Notes: generated from the letters alone by a model not told the origin. Counted from the first letter of the stretch, positions 1 through 6,031 are shown. The stretch: 6,486 nucleotides of DNA from Chlamydiota bacterium (GCA_021772215.1 JAJFMK010000128.1:1-6486), one strand, 5' to 3'. Numbers and translations: made by a program.

Positions 1-7
1 CGATGTG

Positions 8-538
8 GTGAGCGTTAAGGAAAAGGGATGACAGGATCATCTCAGGTGAGTGTTAAGGAGATAAATGAGAATGAACCATCGTCTGAAAATGTCGAAACAA
101 GGTTAGACGTCGTCGAAACTGGAAGTTGCAAGGTGCGGCCAGGAATTAAACTCAAGGGTTACCTGATTACTGCTTGAGTGACGGCCGGCATAGAGATAGC
201 ATGAACTTAACACAGGCTTTTACATGGAACGTGAGAACCCGTCGTTGCAATGTTAAGAGAGATATTCAAGTGGAGGACCCACAAGAGTAAGAGTATCGAT
301 GTGCATCACGGGGGCGAAAGCGATTCGTAAGTGTGATGAAGCTCTTGTAATGAGAGTTGAGCGAAGGGATCGTATTGTTATTGTTTCTATTAGTATACAA
401 CCAGAAATGGAAGGATATATTGAAAGAGACAAAATCGTTTAACGAACGATATTAACAATAGGAGCCGTATGATGGGAGACTATCACGTACGGATCTGTGG
501 GGGCCTAAGGGTGAGATTCCCTTGGGCTACCCGGCGAC
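8..538 (+). mobile_element. ORF-less group II intron (ribozyme remnant)
   Basis: This is the RNA part of a group II intron, a self-splicing retroelement, with no intron-encoded reverse transcriptase. The 3' half is diagnostic: a 34-nt domain V at 462-495 and a domain VI helix at 499-532 with a bulged A at 529. Upstream sequence (about 8-400) has the look of domains I-III, including short repeated motifs such as GTCGAAAC at 91-98 and 112-119. Domain IV, where the protein gene normally sits, is reduced to a hairpin (ATCGTT 434-439, AACGAT 445-450). Just before it, a 12-codon ORF (407-442) may be the stump of the lost gene. The 5' end is uncertain: GTGAG-type starts occur at 8 and at 46, both near the family's GUGYG consensus. 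The 3' end is near 535-538. Splicing or movement would need a maturase supplied from elsewhere. Confidence 0.85.
462..538 (+). ncRNA. Group II intron domains V and VI (catalytic core and branch point)
   Basis: Domain V folds as 34 nt with the catalytic AGC triad at 463-465, a lower stem 462-470/487-495, a two-nucleotide AC bulge at 485-486, an upper stem 471-475/480-484 and a GAGA (GNRA) tetraloop at 476-479. One G-A mismatch (464/493) replaces the usual G-U pair. Domain VI pairs 499-501 with 530-532 and 503-511 with 519-527, leaving A529 bulged beside a G502-U528 wobble. That is the expected lariat branch nucleotide. A529 is nine nt from the GAC at 536-538, slightly more than the usual seven or eight, so the exact 3' splice site is open. 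Every part looks functional. Confidence 0.93.
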
Positions 539-558
539 ATTGGTTATTTGGACGTTGG

Positions 559-576
559 TAGCCCCGCCAGGGGCTA
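559..576 (+). other. GC-rich hairpin just downstream of the intron
   Basis: TAGCCCC (559-565) and GGGGCTA (570-576) form a perfect 7-bp stem with a GCCA loop. No T-run follows on either strand, so it is not a standard Rho-independent terminator. It lies about 20 nt into the 3' flank and may be part of the target site or of an interrupted structured element. Confidence 0.5.
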
Positions 577-833
577 AGAGGAAAAGAACTGATTTAAAAA
601 AGATAGGTAAGGGGGCCCGGATGGGTTTATTTCGCGAGCGAAGCGAGCAGTGGAATGGATTTTGAGAAAGGGAAACGATTCTATCACCAAATCCAGAAGA
701 CATTTTTCAGATTATTGGAGAAGCGAGCCTGCTGAGTGTAAGATAAGAATACCTAAGTAAGAATGCAGTCTTTGGTAAAAGCTTTAACCCTTTATTTTTT
801 TTGCAAGTCCCTCTGCAATAAGAATTTTTTAGT
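577..833. other. Intergenic stretch without a recognisable gene
   Basis: No convincing coding region is seen on either strand. The minus-strand frame at 707-904 is low-complexity, basic and overlaps the DUF2442 gene. Visible details are a GCGAG-CGAA-GCGAG motif near 635-650, the terminator-like structure at 774-802, and a weak stem TTGCA/TGCAA (801-805/814-818) followed by a T6 run. It is probably degenerate sequence between the intron and the minus-strand operon. Confidence 0.5.
774..802 (+). terminator. Possible weak Rho-independent terminator
   Basis: GGTAAAA (774-780) and TTTAACC (783-789) form a nearly perfect inverted repeat with one A-A mismatch, followed on the plus strand by a T-rich tract (791-802, 11 of 12 T). 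The stem is AT-rich and the loop tiny, so it would be weak. It could end transcripts coming through the intron before they run antisense into the DUF2442/DUF4160 genes. Confidence 0.3.
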
Positions 834-1082
834 CTACGCAGCTTCATCAAAGATCGTATCATAGAGAAACTTTGGAGATAGATCCGCGCCATTTTCCCAG
901 ACAATTGTCCCTAACTCTTTATTTATTTGAACTTGAGAAAAATATATAGGGTCACTTAGCTTCTCAAAAATTCCTGAAAAAGGGATAACTTGTGAAATGT
1001 CAATCGTTCCCTCTTTTCCATTTTCAAAACGAAGATAAAGAATATAGTCTCTGACTACTTTTGCTTCCACAATATCAAACAA
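834..1082 (-). CDS. DUF2442 family protein
   Basis: This 82-residue protein matches the DUF2442 pattern: an N-terminal beta-rich segment with YLRFENGKEG near residues 17-26, an IDISQV(I)PF stretch, a FEKLSD-x-x-x-F segment, and a C-terminal TIVWENGADLSPKFLYD motif near 58-74. The biochemical function of the family is unknown. It is the second gene of a minus-strand pair: the upstream DUF4160 gene stops with TAG at 1092-1090 and this frame opens seven nt later. The start is TTG (1082-1080), since no in-frame ATG fits. A GGAG just before the neighbour's stop codon serves as its ribosome site, which suggests translational coupling and tuned, lower expression. The length is normal for a stand-alone copy. 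Family membership is fairly sure; an antitoxin-like role is only inferred from the pairing. Confidence 0.85.
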   Translation of the reverse strand: MFDIVEAKVVRDYILYLRFENGKEGTIDISQVIPFSGIFEKLSDPIYFSQVQINKELGTIVWENGADLSPKFLYDTIFDEAA

Positions 1083-1089
1083 AATTCTT

Positions 1090-1350
1090 CTACTCCAAGG
1101 GTGGAATTCTTTTTAATTTTTCAAATTCCTGAGCTAATAGCCAATCTTCCTGCAATTCTTTCTGATACAGACTTGCCCATTCAATGACAAGTCCTAGAAC
1201 CTTTGGTGGCAATTTGCCGTCCATTACAGCTAAGTCTCTGATGGAAACGATAGCTTTATAGTCGTTGTATCTTACGTGAAAGTGAGGTGGGTTATGGTCT
1301 TTGTAATACATTGCGATAATGATTCCTAGAAACCTGCTTATTTCTGGCAT
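1090..1350 (-). CDS. DUF4160 family protein
   Basis: This 86-residue protein carries the DUF4160 signature: MPEISRFLGIIIAMYY at the N-terminus, the conserved HNPPHFHVRY motif at residues 19-28, and a C-terminal helix with WASLYQKELQEDW ending in a short basic tail. The two histidines next to the proline pair are the most obvious candidate functional residues. The biochemical activity is not established. The ATG start is supported by an AAGGGAG ribosome site about nine nt upstream. It is the first gene of a two-gene minus-strand operon with DUF2442, a combination that recurs widely in bacteria, often in variable regions. The compact paired layout resembles toxin-antitoxin modules, but nothing in the sequence shows toxicity. 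No clear promoter was found; a GGATATCC palindrome lies upstream at 1396-1403. Confidence 0.88.
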   Translation of the reverse strand: MPEISRFLGIIIAMYYKDHNPPHFHVRYNDYKAIVSIRDLAVMDGKLPPKVLGLVIEWASLYQKELQEDWLLAQEFEKLKRIPPLE

Positions 1351-1450
1351 TAAAATCGCTCCCTTAAGTACAAAGCAGTACTCCCTTCAAGCCCAGGATA
1401 TCCCAATATTCGTTGAGAAAGCAAGGGAAGAGTGTCTGTGTTGATTTTTT

Positions 1451-1534
1451 TATCCCCTTACGAATTCTGATATTTCGCTACAGTCAAATAGAGCAGTGGC
1501 CACTAGAGAGTAACACTCCCTATGGTGGATCGAT
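1451..1534 (+). repeat. Dispersed structured repeat, copy A
   Basis: This block aligns with 5843-5929 at about three-quarters identity (roughly 60 of 79 aligned bases), with one three-base gap. The best-conserved core is AGTCAA-TAGAGC-GTGGCCACTAG. Its right end folds as a hairpin (1500-1528): CCAC/GTGG, a two-nt bulge, TAG/CTA, an A-C mismatch, GAGT/ACTC and an AAC loop. A weaker left stem (TATC 1451-1454 with GATA 1469-1472, perhaps CTGT 1436-1439 with ACAG 1480-1483) mirrors the stronger one in copy B. It lies in the leader region of the HEAT/GH18/GT2 operon. Function unknown. Confidence 0.8.
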
Positions 1535-1553
1535 TTTCCTGGGAATGCGGTCT

Positions 1554-1724
1554 CTTAGGAGACACTGAAGAACTCGTGCGGGCCGTTTTTCCGCCCTTTC
1601 ACCTCAATTTTCCAAATTTTGCAAGTCCCCTACTGTCAACAGTATGCGAACTTACAAAATTTGAAAACTTGAGGCAAAATCATCGAAAAATCGGCTGCAC
1701 TCGAATTAATCAGTGCCTCCTTAG
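1554..1724. repeat. Imperfect inverted repeat of about 171 bp (MITE-like palindrome)
   Basis: The two halves are imperfect reverse complements. The outer ends (1554-1568 and 1710-1724) match at 13 of 15. GTGC/GCAC, GCCG/CGGC and TTTTTC/GAAAAA blocks pair in order (1576-1591 against 1685-1700). The inner arms (1602-1626 and 1650-1674) match at 22 of 25, and the centre is TACTGT/ACAGTA (1631-1636/1639-1644). Either strand could fold into one long hairpin. No transposase gene is present, so a decayed miniature element is the likeliest origin; a structured RNA is an alternative. The plus-strand frame running through it is not considered a gene. Confidence 0.75.
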
Positions 1725-1746
1725 GGTAAAGTCGCTTCTATTGAGC

Positions 1747-1775
1747 TTTACAAGTCTGCAAGAGAGAAGTAATAT
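1747..1775 (+). promoter_or_regulatory. Sigma70-type promoter for the HEAT/GH18/GT2 operon
   Basis: TTTACA (1747-1752, five of six to consensus) is spaced 17 nt from TAATAT (1770-1775, four of six). Transcription would start near 1782, practically at the first ATG (1784) of the HEAT gene. The message would then be nearly leaderless, or translation would begin further in, at 1844 or 1853. Confidence 0.5.
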
Positions 1776-1783
1776 AAAATTTT

Positions 1784-2857
1784 ATGAATACTCTTCTGCG
1801 TTATCTACTCTTCAATGTAGCGATTAAGATCGTCCTTATTGAGATGTCGGTCATGCTTCTCTTTGTTCTGTTGATTGTGATCATTAAGATATACAACAAA
1901 CGAAAAGCGCAACGCATTAAGAAACGGCAAGATGCAATAGCAGCCTCCTTCGATCAGGTGCTTTTTGGGGAGACGAATCGTAGCCGAAAAGAGGATATAG
2001 AGCGCTATACGCTACCCGAAGATCTCTACAGCTTTCGTGATGTAATTGAGGTGTGTGAGGCCTTCGATCAGCGCTACCGAGATCCCAATTGGCAGCAGCT
2101 CAAAAAGGTGGTTTTTGAAAAGCATCTCTTTGAGGAGGCTAAAGAGAGTGCCTATGCTAACTACTGGTTTAATCGCCAGTTAGCTGGCCGTGCGTTTTTA
2201 CTTCATCCGAAGATGGCTCCCGTTGAAGCTCTTGATCATCTCTTGAGTGACAAGCGCTTTTTGGTTCGCATCGCTGCTGCCATCTGTATCACCAAAACGC
2301 CCTATAAAGGACTCTTTATCAAAGTCGTCGAGGTGATGGCTGAAGAGTCTTCTCTCTCTCAATTCCCCTATCGTGATGCGATCATCGACTCAGGTCAGGA
2401 GAAATTTATCTGGCTGGTGGAGCTGCTTCAGACGACTAAGGTTGCGAAGATCACCAATGTCTGTATCGACCTTCTCTCAACGCGAACGATCTATGAGCTT
2501 CCCGATTTAGTGGAAAAGTATCTCACCTCTCCCAACAAAAAGAGCCGTCTTTTAGCTATAAAAGCTTTAGGGAGTGTCCCTTCAGAAAAATCGATGCAGC
2601 TACTTGTGAAGCATCTGGAAGATTCAGATTGGGAGATGAGGGCTGAGAGTTTAATAGGTCTTAGGAAATTGCATGTTCAAAATGCCGCCCGTGAGATCGA
2701 GCCGCTTCTTAATGACCCCTCCTGGTGGGTCAGACAGCAGGCGGCGATGACATTGAAGAGTTTTGGTGAAGAGGGGCAGACAATTTTGCGCTCCCAAAGT
2801 CAGGAGAAAAAACCGTTAGCTTATGAAATTTCACAATATATTTTGGCGCTGCCTTAA
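1784..2857 (+). CDS. Membrane-anchored HEAT-repeat protein
   Basis: The 357-residue frame has one strongly hydrophobic N-terminal segment (about residues 21-37) followed by a very basic stretch (YNKRKAQRIKKR, 37-48). This predicts a single-span protein with most of its mass in the cytoplasm. The C-terminal two thirds is alpha-helical with HEAT-like units at about 145-170, 235-264, 269-297 and 302-330; the last two contain the typical D-x-x-W-x-x-R-x-x-A pattern. HEAT repeats form protein-binding solenoids, so a scaffold role is likely. It is the first gene of the operon and its end overlaps the chitinase gene by 35 nt. The start is uncertain: ATG 1784 has no close ribosome site and almost coincides with the predicted transcription start. 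Met21 (1844) or Met24 (1853) would still give a normal membrane anchor. No catalytic motif is seen. Confidence 0.85.
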   Translation: MNTLLRYLLFNVAIKIVLIEMSVMLLFVLLIVIIKIYNKRKAQRIKKRQDAIAASFDQVLFGETNRSRKEDIERYTLPEDLYSFRDVIEVCEAFDQRYRDPNWQQLKKVVFEKHLFEEAKESAYANYWFNRQLAGRAFLLHPKMAPVEALDHLLSDKRFLVRIAAAICITKTPYKGLFIKVVEVMAEESSLSQFPYRDAIIDSGQEKFIWLVELLQTTKVAKITNVCIDLLSTRTIYELPDLVEKYLTSPNKKSRLLAIKALGSVPSEKSMQLLVKHLEDSDWEMRAESLIGLRKLHVQNAAREIEPLLNDPSWWVRQQAAMTLKSFGEEGQTILRSQSQEKKPLAYEISQYILALP

Positions 2858-4163
2858 GGTCACTCTTGTGGTGACAAGCATTCTGAGTGTTGATCTTTTT
2901 GCCGAAGAGGGCAAAGTTCTAGCTTCCTATCTCAACTTGCAGTCTCTCGATCGCTTTCCCGATGAACCGGAAAAGAACTTCCATCTCTCCACAGTTGAGC
3001 CGGGGCTGATCAGTGACCTCTATCTCGCCTTCTACGGCTTCGCAGTGACGCCCTTTAATGGAGGTGAATTCAAGCCTAAAGCCAATGAAACCTTCAAGAT
3101 TACTCCTCTCTACACCAAAGATCCTAAGAAGATGCTTGAACAGGTCAAAGAGTTTAAAAAGAGAATGGGTAAGAGCTGTAACATTTTAGTCTCTGTAGGC
3201 GGCTGGGGATTTAACGATCCCCAAGACCCCGAAAAAATTGGGATGATTACCCATACGAAGTTTAGTGAGATGGTTTCAAAAGTTGAGTTTCGCAAAGAGT
3301 TCATTGACTCCTGCCTTCAACTGCTTCAAGAAGAGGGCTTCGACGGTGTCGATCTCGACTGGGAGTACCCCGGTGATCTTAGTCGAGGGGGGAAAGAGGA
3401 GGATCTTGAGAACTTTATCACCCTTCTTAAAGAGATGCGCCAAGCATTTATGAAGCGCTCCTCAAAGCTTATCATCTCTGTCACCCTTCCGGCTGCTGTG
3501 CCCGCAGGGCTCCCCAAAGAGTTTCAAGATGAGCCGAAACTCTTTTATCAATGGATAGCAAAGGTTTCAAAGCAAGTTGATAGGATACAGCTGATGGCCT
3601 ACGACTATCATGGCCCCTTTGATCGCCCAAAGCTCACAGGAGTTAACGCGCCCCTATACCGCGATTTTTCGCCTAATAGCACGCTCTATATCGATTACAG
3701 CTTAAATCAGTATCTGTCAGGTGGAACTCCGAAAGAGAAGATCCTGCTCGGGATGCCGCTCTTTGGACATGGTTTTATGGGTGTGAGTGGCTTAACAACG
3801 TTAGACAACACCCCCGGCAAGCCCTTCGAGCAGGGAAATTATCCTGCTGCCTTCACCCAAGCGCCAGGTCTTTTAGCCTACTTTGAAGTTGAAGAGCTCA
3901 TAGACAAGGGGTGGCAGACCCATTTTGACATAATCACCAGCACAATGCGCTGTTTCAATGTCGAAAAGCAATCCTGGATTAGCTACGACAATGCAAAGAC
4001 GATCGCCCAAAAAGCTGAGTTTGCGAAAAAAAGAGACCTTGCCGGCGCCTTTTTTTGGTCAATCGATATGGATCAGTTTAGAAAAGAGCCGCGCTTTCCA
4101 GTCACAAGAGAGGCGGCCAATACGCTTCGTTCGACGCCTGAAAAACAAGATGAGAGCCGATGA
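2823..4163 (+). CDS. Secreted GH18 family glycoside hydrolase (chitinase-like)
   Basis: This 446-residue protein is predicted to hydrolyse beta-1,4-linked N-acetylglucosamine polymers by the substrate-assisted GH18 mechanism. The catalytic motif DGVDLDWE is complete at residues 174-181, with E181 as acid/base. Also present are the family's SVGG motif (124-127), GMPLFGHGF (310-318), MAYDYHG (258-264, substrate-binding Asp-Tyr) and a terminal FFWSIDMD (410-417). The N-terminus (positive charge, hydrophobic core, cut near DLFA-EE at about 27-28) looks like a signal peptide, so it should act in the periplasm or outside. No chitin-binding domain is visible; the protein is essentially one catalytic barrel. 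The gene starts inside the HEAT gene and its TGA overlaps the next ATG, indicating coupling. The nearest GGAG is 16 nt upstream of the start, unusually far. Endo-N-acetylglucosaminidase is an alternative activity. Confidence 0.92.
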   Translation: MKFHNIFWRCLKVTLVVTSILSVDLFAEEGKVLASYLNLQSLDRFPDEPEKNFHLSTVEPGLISDLYLAFYGFAVTPFNGGEFKPKANETFKITPLYTKDPKKMLEQVKEFKKRMGKSCNILVSVGGWGFNDPQDPEKIGMITHTKFSEMVSKVEFRKEFIDSCLQLLQEEGFDGVDLDWEYPGDLSRGGKEEDLENFITLLKEMRQAFMKRSSKLIISVTLPAAVPAGLPKEFQDEPKLFYQWIAKVSKQVDRIQLMAYDYHGPFDRPKLTGVNAPLYRDFSPNSTLYIDYSLNQYLSGGTPKEKILLGMPLFGHGFMGVSGLTTLDNTPGKPFEQGNYPAAFTQAPGLLAYFEVEELIDKGWQTHFDIITSTMRCFNVEKQSWISYDNAKTIAQKAEFAKKRDLAGAFFWSIDMDQFRKEPRFPVTREAANTLRSTPEKQDESR

Positions 4164-5608
4164 GTGATCTTTACCACTTCCTAGAGCTCATGGATCTAGT
4201 GGATCCCGACGAGGTCTCCTGGGGTTGGAACGCCTTTCTCTTCTACGCCTCTCTCTTTATCGTCTTCGCCTCACTCGCCTTTTTTCAGTCGATCATTGGC
4301 TGTACGATTATTCTCTTTCGCTTTAAAAAGATTCCTGCAGAAGATACTTTTCGTGTCTTAAGGTCCAACTCATTGCCTCCCATCACCTTTATCGTCCCCG
4401 CCTATAATGAGGAAAGAGACATTCTCCACACAGCGAAAAATATGTTGAGCCTCTCCTATCGCTATAAGAAAGTGATCATCATCAACGATGGCTCAACCGA
4501 TAACACCTTAAATATCCTTAAAGAGCACTACAACCTCAAGCCAGTCCCTCCCTCCTTTAACCAGAGCTTAGAGACGGCGCCGATTAAAGCCTTCTACGCC
4601 AGTGAGGAGTATCCCGAACTTTTAGTTATCGACAAAGATAATTCAGGAAAGGCGGACTCTCTTAACGTTGGTATCAACGTCTGCGAAGATCAGATCCTTG
4701 TCGCTGCCGATGCCGACACCCTCGTTGATGATGAGGCACTCAACCGTCTAGTTCGCCCTTTCCTCGTCAACCCCTACACCGTCGCAGCTCACGCTTCAAT
4801 TGGAAATGTCAATGGCTGTAAAATCGCCGAAAACCGCGTTGCGGAGTATAACTTTCCGAAAAAACTTCTCCTAGGCTACCAGGTTCTCGATTTCATGAAG
4901 GGGTTTTTAGTCGACCGCCTCGGCCTCAAATGGACAAAAGGTGCTCTAGTCATTCCGGGAAACTTTGGGATGTTCAAGCTCGACACGCTCATTGAGATCG
5001 GCGGCTATGACAGATACTCCATCATCGAAGATACAGAGATAGTCACAAGGCTCCATAAATATATGATGGATGAGCAGAGAAAGTATGAGATCACCTACAT
5101 CTCCGACATCGTCGCCTGGACAGAGGCTCCCGAGACGATCAAAACTCTTGGGCATCAGCGCCTGCGCTGGTATAAGGGGACCACCCAAAATATCTGGCAG
5201 TATCGCGGTATGTGGTTCAACCCAAAATATCGAACCATCGGTCTCTATGTCTGTCCCATGACCGTGCTCGAAAAAATCGCTCCGCTCATTGAAATCTCCG
5301 GCTTTCTCATCTTAGGCTACGCGGCCTTTCAGGGGACGGTAGAGCTTAGTCTTGTCTTTATCTTAGCCTTTATGAGCTGGGGCTTTCTCATGTACCTCGT
5401 CCTCCTCTCGATGCTTGTCGAATTTATCGCCTATGAGACTTATACAAAGTGGATAGACTATGTACGGATGCTCAAGTGCGTTCTTCTCTACACTCTCTAC
5501 CACTATCTTCTCATGTATTGGCGGATTAAGGGGCTTTATGCGCCAAAACCTACACGCATCGGATGGGACCCGGTCCGCGAAGGCTACGACAAAATCCAAA
5601 ACCAATAG
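4160..5608 (+). CDS. Membrane GT2 processive glycosyltransferase (NodC/PgaC/BcsA-like)
   Basis: The 482-residue protein is an inner-membrane polysaccharide synthase that would extend a chain from a UDP-sugar. Motifs appear in the expected order: VPAYNEE (79-85), NDGSTD (109-114), GKADSLN (163-169), metal-binding DADT (184-187), PGNFGMF (266-272), EDTE with the likely catalytic base (290-293) and QRLRW (333-337), the mark of processive enzymes. Hydrophobic helices flank the catalytic domain: one or two at about 24-53 and three at about 362-390, 393-422 and 437-455. The length is close to NodC, PgaC and hyaluronan synthases; no PilZ domain is seen. The ATG overlaps the hydrolase stop (ATGA). 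Pairing with a GH18 enzyme makes UDP-GlcNAc a reasonable guess for the substrate, but the sequence does not prove it. Confidence 0.92.
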   Translation: MSDLYHFLELMDLVDPDEVSWGWNAFLFYASLFIVFASLAFFQSIIGCTIILFRFKKIPAEDTFRVLRSNSLPPITFIVPAYNEERDILHTAKNMLSLSYRYKKVIIINDGSTDNTLNILKEHYNLKPVPPSFNQSLETAPIKAFYASEEYPELLVIDKDNSGKADSLNVGINVCEDQILVAADADTLVDDEALNRLVRPFLVNPYTVAAHASIGNVNGCKIAENRVAEYNFPKKLLLGYQVLDFMKGFLVDRLGLKWTKGALVIPGNFGMFKLDTLIEIGGYDRYSIIEDTEIVTRLHKYMMDEQRKYEITYISDIVAWTEAPETIKTLGHQRLRWYKGTTQNIWQYRGMWFNPKYRTIGLYVCPMTVLEKIAPLIEISGFLILGYAAFQGTVELSLVFILAFMSWGFLMYLVLLSMLVEFIAYETYTKWIDYVRMLKCVLLYTLYHYLLMYWRIKGLYAPKPTRIGWDPVREGYDKIQNQ

Positions 5609-5833
5609 GGGAGAAAGAGGGTGGGAATCGTGTTGTAATGGGATGAGAATAGTAAGAGTGTGTAGTAACGGTGCTTGAGGGTAGGGTTGAAACAGACGGG
5701 GGCGGGGAACCTCGCCCCCGCTGCCCCCTGCCGTGTCTGGCTTCGCCTTGACAATCCTCCTTCGGGGGGCAGTACCTAGTACAGCACCCCCCTCGTTCGA
5801 ATCGCCCATGCTTTGCCATAAACGGCTATAGTG
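5609..5833 (+). other. C-poor tract followed by GC-rich hairpins, no gene
   Basis: After the GT2 stop codon, 5609-5697 contains about 37 G but only 5 C on this strand. Then come strong stems: GGGGGCG/CGCCCCC (5698-5704/5713-5719), enclosed by CAGAC/GTCTG (5693-5697/5735-5739), and GGGGGG/CCCCCC (5764-5769/5787-5792) around a GTAC-CTA-GTAC core. No T-run follows either hairpin, so they are not classical terminators, although they could protect the operon's 3' end. Minus-strand frames here are Gly/Pro/Arg-rich, antisense to GT2, and not convincing. Confidence 0.6.
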
Positions 5834-5929
5834 CTGCAACGGTATCCTCGTCTTGCGACTTCGGATATATCGTTGCAGTCAAGTAGAGCGGTGGCCACTA
5901 GCGCGTGGAACCCGCTATAGTGAATTGAT
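5834..5929 (+). repeat. Dispersed structured repeat, copy B
   Basis: This is the partner of the repeat at 1451-1534, in the same orientation. Here the left stem is strong: CTGCAACG (5834-5841) with CGTTGCAG (5871-5878), then TATCC (5843-5847) with GGATA (5863-5867). The right hairpin (5896-5922) pairs CAC/GTG, a two-nt TA bulge, TAG/CTA, C-G, G-C, a C-C mismatch, then GT/AC with a GGA loop. The same fold and bulge position as copy A suggest the structure matters. GCTATAGTG also occurs just upstream (5825-5833) and could compete for pairing. It ends about 150 nt before the ankyrin-type gene. Confidence 0.8.
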
Positions 5930-5992
5930 ACTTGTATTGGTTTTTTGGAATATCAAAAAATCACTTTTCTATTACATGGTAAAAAGATATTC

Positions 5993-6019
5993 TTGAATAA
6001 AAAAAAATTAAAGTAAAAT
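5993..6019 (+). promoter_or_regulatory. Possible promoter for the ankyrin-type gene
   Basis: TTGAAT (5993-5998) and TAAAAT (6014-6019, five of six to the -10 consensus) are separated by a 15-nt, almost pure A/T spacer with a run of nine A. The spacing is shorter than ideal, and AT-rich DNA yields such matches by chance. Confidence 0.25.
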
Positions 6020-6031
6020 TTAAATATTTTA

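Noticed and set aside
707..904. Minus-strand open frame of 65 codons
   Set aside because: It overlaps the well-supported DUF2442 gene in a different frame and has a basic, low-information sequence.
1396..1403. GGATATCC palindrome upstream of the DUF4160 gene as an operator
   Set aside because: Eight-base palindromes are common, and no promoter could be placed to show that it overlaps one.
801..1630. Shared TTGCAAGTCCC at 801-811 and 1619-1629
   Set aside because: The match is only 11 bases in similar T-rich context and does not extend; chance is an adequate explanation.
1522..1827. Plus-strand open frame of 101 codons
   Set aside because: It starts inside repeat copy A, runs through the long palindrome and ends inside the HEAT gene in another frame. 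It has no ribosome site and no recognisable domain.
5748..5778. Perfect TTGACA that could be a -35 box
   Set aside because: No acceptable -10 element lies 16-19 nt downstream, and the site is buried between strong GC-rich stems with no gene placed to use it.
5795..5803. GTTCGAATC, resembling a tRNA T-loop
   Set aside because: The flanking bases do not form a T-stem, and no acceptor, D or anticodon arm can be built around it.
5363..5839. Minus-strand open frame of 158 codons, with a shorter one at 5550-5819
   Set aside because: About half is antisense to the GT2 gene and the rest comes from GC-rich hairpins. It is Gly/Pro/Arg-rich and shows no domain.
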